DNA from: Gammaproteobacteria bacterium
Lineage (GTDB): Bacteria > Pseudomonadota > Gammaproteobacteria > UBA11654
Length of the DNA stretch: 11,499 bases
Assembly: GCA_002718375.1 (NCBI GenBank)
Contig: PBEI01000021.1
Coordinates: 35,368 to 46,866 of the forward strand
Direction of reading: 5' to 3'
Shown: piece after piece, positions 10,301 through 11,499 of the stretch
Position numbering within the stretch: position 1 is the first letter of the stretch
Layout: the number at the start of each line of letters is the position of its first letter
The notes under the pieces: generated by a model
The model's input: only the letters and a program-made list of their open reading frames with translations
Database searches by the model: none
Told to the model about the DNA's origin: nothing
Program-made: the position numbers and the translations under genes

Positions 10301-10790
10301 TTGCTATTGATTCTTCTTTTTTGATTTTTTCTTGAAGTTCTATGATTCCGTTGATTAGTGCCTCTGAAGTGGGAGGACAACCAGGTACATAAATATCGAC
10401 TGGTATGATTTGATCACAACCTCTGACCACAGAATATGAGTGATGATAGTAACCACCTCCATTGGCACATGATCCCATAGAGATAACCCATTTGGGTTCT
10501 GCCATTTGGTCATAAACCTTTCTGAGTGCTGGCGCCATTTTATTAACCAATGTTCCAGCGACAATCATGACATCAGATTGTCTTGGGCTCGGCCTAAAGA
10601 ATACTCCAAAACGATCTGTATCATATCTAGCTGCTCCTGCATGCATCATTTCAATAGCACAACAGGCCAAGCCAAAAGTCACAGGCCACATCGACCCGGT
10701 TCTAGCCCAATTTACGAGCTTATCAACTGAAGTGATGATGAACCCGGGACCCTGTTGATCGATTAAATTATTATCAGTCTCTAATCCCAA
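10293..10790 (-). CDS. nuoB: NADH-quinone oxidoreductase subunit B (cluster N2), probable TTG start
   Basis: NuoB holds cluster N2, the last Fe-S centre, which hands electrons to quinone. The ligands are all present. Counting from the TTG start they are the tandem Cys43-Cys44 in [18 protein letters not shown], Cys108 in [13 protein letters not shown] and Cys138 in VPGCPP. The block [20 protein letters not shown] is also intact. The start is the open point. The frame opens with a GTG at 10811 (172 residues, 31 nt overlap with nuoA, poor ribosome binding site). A TTG at 10790-10788 has AAAGGAG exactly 7 nt upstream, cuts the overlap to 10 nt, and gives an N-terminus MGLET that resembles the MGIEG common in homologues. 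I therefore prefer TTG, giving 165 residues. No ATG is available before the conserved core. The identity is certain; the start is not. Confidence 0.93.
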   Translation of the reverse strand: MGLETDNNLIDQQGPGFIITSVDKLVNWARTGSMWPVTFGLACCAIEMMHAGAARYDTDRFGVFFRPSPRQSDVMIVAGTLVNKMAPALRKVYDQMAEPKWVISMGSCANGGGYYHHSYSVVRGCDQIIPVDIYVPGCPPTSEALINGIIELQEKIKKEESIANG

Positions 10791-11137
10791 TCCAAAGCTC
10801 CTTTGTTCCACTCGTACACAAATCCTATAACCAAAACAAGAAGAAAAATTACCATTGAAATAAGACCCACATGACCTATCTCATCAAGCGCTATTGCCCA
10901 AGGAAATAAGAAGGCAATTTCTAGATCAAAAATTATGAATAGGATGGCAACTAAATAATATCTCACATCGAATGGTATTCGGGCATCTTCAAATTCCTCA
11001 AAACCACATTCATAAGGGGACAGTTTTGCTTTAGTTTTAGCGCCTTTTCCGAAGAGAAATCCCAAGCCAAGCATTAATAAGCCAAGTACTCCAGCTATGA
11101 TTATAAAAATTGCTATTGGCACGTAGTTTTCAAGCAT
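10781..11137 (-). CDS. nuoA: NADH-quinone oxidoreductase subunit A
   Basis: NuoA (ND3 homologue) is a three-helix membrane subunit whose long loop closes over the quinone entry of complex I. The 118-residue product shows hydrophobic helix 1 (about 6-30), then the loop with the conserved SPYECGFE (40-47, including Cys44, the residue of the ND3 loop). Next comes [20 protein letters not shown] (53-72), leading into the acidic pair Asp71/Glu73 of helix 2. Helix 3 runs from about 91 to 108, ending KGALDWD. It is the first gene of the nuo cluster, about 100 nt after the tRNA gene. The ATG has only weak AGAG matches upstream. It overlaps nuoB by 10 nt (or 31 nt if nuoB begins at its GTG). Confidence 0.97.
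   Translation of the reverse strand: MLENYVPIAIFIIIAGVLGLLMLGLGFLFGKGAKTKAKLSPYECGFEEFEDARIPFDVRYYLVAILFIIFDLEIAFLFPWAIALDEIGHVGLISMVIFLLVLVIGFVYEWNKGALDWD
10798..10804 (-). promoter_or_regulatory. Ribosome binding site for nuoB, inside nuoA
   Basis: The sequence AAAGGAG reads towards nuoB on the minus strand and lies within the last codons of nuoA. It sits 7 nt before a TTG codon in the nuoB frame (10790-10788), near-ideal spacing. It lies downstream of the competing GTG (10811), so it cannot serve that codon. This is the best match to the anti-Shine-Dalgarno sequence that I noticed in the operon, and it decides the choice of start. Confidence 0.6.
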
Positions 11138-11238
11138 CTCTATGGAAACTCTAAATGTGTCTTAAACCGCGATGAATTGTAACATCTTTTAGTTATTATC
11201 ATTCAAAATTTTCGAGATTTTCTTAGAAATGGATTCTC
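11138..11238 (-). other. Leader region between tRNA-Leu and nuoA
   Basis: This is the only intergenic stretch in the window longer than about 10 nt. It is strongly AT-rich and must contain either the nuo promoter or the processed leader of a secG-tRNA-nuo read-through transcript. I see no GC-rich hairpin followed by a T-run that would stop transcription after the tRNA. I see no open frame and no recognisable operator; sites for FNR, ArcA or NarL cannot be claimed by eye. Confidence 0.6.
11176..11206 (-). promoter_or_regulatory. Candidate sigma-70 promoter for the nuo operon
   Basis: On the minus strand TTGAAT (11201-11206) is followed after 19 nt by TACAAT (11176-11181). The -10 hexamer is a good match, but the spacer is longer than the usual 16-18 nt and the -35 is only fair. 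Transcription would start near 11169 and leave a leader of about 30 nt before nuoA. A second -10-like hexamer, GATAAT (11195-11200), has no partner. AT-rich DNA yields such matches by chance, so this is tentative. Confidence 0.28.
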
Positions 11239-11321
11239 TGCCGATGGCCGGACTCGAACCGGCACAGCTTACGCTACTGCCCCCTCAAGACAGCGTGTCT
11301 ACCAGATTCCACCACATCGGC
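11239..11321 (-). tRNA. tRNA-Leu(GAG)
   Basis: An 83-nt class II tRNA that folds fully. The acceptor stem is GCCGATG with CATCGGC plus discriminator A (11239). The D arm is GTGG...CAC with GGTAGA in the loop. The anticodon stem is CTGTC/GGCAG with loop TTGAGGG, so the anticodon is GAG (11284-11286), reading the leucine codons CUC and CUU. A long variable arm (AGC GTAA GCT) is typical of tRNA-Leu. The T stem is GCCGG/CCGGC with loop TTCGAGT. The CCA end is not encoded; the bases after the discriminator are GAG, so CCA must be added by tRNA nucleotidyltransferase. The gene begins 10 nt after the secG stop and is probably cut from a secG transcript. The secG - tRNA-Leu(GAG) pairing is also seen at leuU in E. 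coli. Confidence 0.96.
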
Positions 11322-11331
11322 TAGAGTTTAT

Positions 11332-11499
11332 TTATTCTTGCGGTATTTGAGGTAAATTTTGTGTTGTTTCATCCGGAAGAGAGATTGGTGATTCCACTTG
11401 ATCCAGAACACTTTCAGAAACGACTGTCCCCTTATTCAAATATGCCAGCGTAAGGCTGGTTATAAAGAAAACTGTTGCGAGAACTGCTGTGGTTCTCGA
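11332..11499 (-). CDS. secG: Preprotein translocase subunit SecG, C-terminal fragment
   Basis: The last 55 codons of an open frame that begins beyond the window, ending in TAA at 11334-11332. SecG is the small two-helix partner of the SecYEG inner-membrane export channel. The fragment opens SRTTAVLATVFFITSLTLAY, which matches the second helix of SecG (E. coli reads MTRMTALLATLFFIISL). A polar tail of about 35 residues follows, rich in Glu, Ser, Pro and Gln and ending PQIPQE. Such variable, low-complexity tails are normal in proteobacterial SecG. The call rests on the helix match and on the neighbouring tRNA-Leu, which follows secG in many gammaproteobacteria. The N-terminal helix cannot be seen. 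Confidence 0.9.
   Translation of the reverse strand, partial: SRTTAVLATVFFITSLTLAYLNKGTVVSESVLDQVESPISLPDETTQNLPQIPQE

Noticed and set aside
11195..11230. Small inverted repeats around AAAATTTT and TTTCT/AGAAA after the tRNA, considered as a terminator or operator.
   Set aside because: The stems are short, AT-only and imperfect, and no T-run follows a GC-rich hairpin. They are expected by chance in such AT-rich DNA.
1..11499. Searched for a hidden accessory system: mobile elements, toxin-antitoxin pairs, CRISPR repeats, phage genes, inserted frames between nuo genes.
   Set aside because: The coding sequence is continuous from secG to nuoM with no insertions and no direct repeats that I could see. 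The locus is an ordinary respiratory operon.

Overview
The window is a single, tightly packed minus-strand locus, read here from high to low coordinates: the 3' end of secG, a tRNA-Leu(GAG) gene, then nuoA-B-C-D-E-F-G-H-I-J-K-L and the first 30 codons of nuoM. It encodes almost all of the proton-pumping NADH:quinone oxidoreductase (respiratory complex I). No gene that I can support lies on the plus strand, and I see no mobile element, CRISPR array or accessory island.

Organism: an AT-rich proteobacterium with aerobic-type respiration, most likely a gammaproteobacterium outside the enterics. Four things point this way. The order is the full proteobacterial nuoA-N order. NuoC and NuoD are separate proteins, unlike the fused NuoCD of Escherichia coli. 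The NuoB, NuoC and NuoD sequences match the type found in beta- and non-enteric gammaproteobacteria. The secG - tRNA-Leu(GAG) junction matches the secG-leuU neighbourhood of gammaproteobacteria. I cannot name a genus.

Layout: 11332-11499 holds the SecG C-terminus (protein export channel). 11239-11321 holds tRNA-Leu, only 10 nt after the secG stop and without an encoded CCA. 11138-11238 is the only real non-coding gap, about 100 nt, and must hold the nuo leader, with a weak candidate promoter. 10293-11137 holds nuoA (membrane) and nuoB (cluster N2). 8407-10300 holds nuoC and nuoD (connecting module, quinone site). 4495-8404 holds nuoE, nuoF and nuoG (NADH-oxidising module: FMN and most of the Fe-S chain). 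2943-4495 holds nuoH and nuoI (quinone chamber and clusters N6a/N6b). 1-2943 holds nuoJ, nuoK, nuoL and the nuoM start (proton-pumping arm).

How it works together: NuoF oxidises NADH at FMN. Electrons pass through the clusters of NuoE/F/G, then NuoI, then NuoB, to quinone at the NuoB/NuoD/NuoH interface. The energy drives proton movement through NuoH, NuoA/J/K, NuoL and NuoM (and NuoN, expected beyond the window). All ligating cysteines and the key membrane Glu/Lys residues that I checked are present, so the complex looks functional. Gene junctions overlap by 1-10 nt or are separated by 2 nt, so one polycistronic message with translational coupling is likely.

Nothing here looks like an undescribed system. 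The points worth a second look are the nuoB start (a TTG behind a strong ribosome binding site, inside nuoA), the short and divergent C-terminal half of NuoG, and the tRNA placement and missing CCA.
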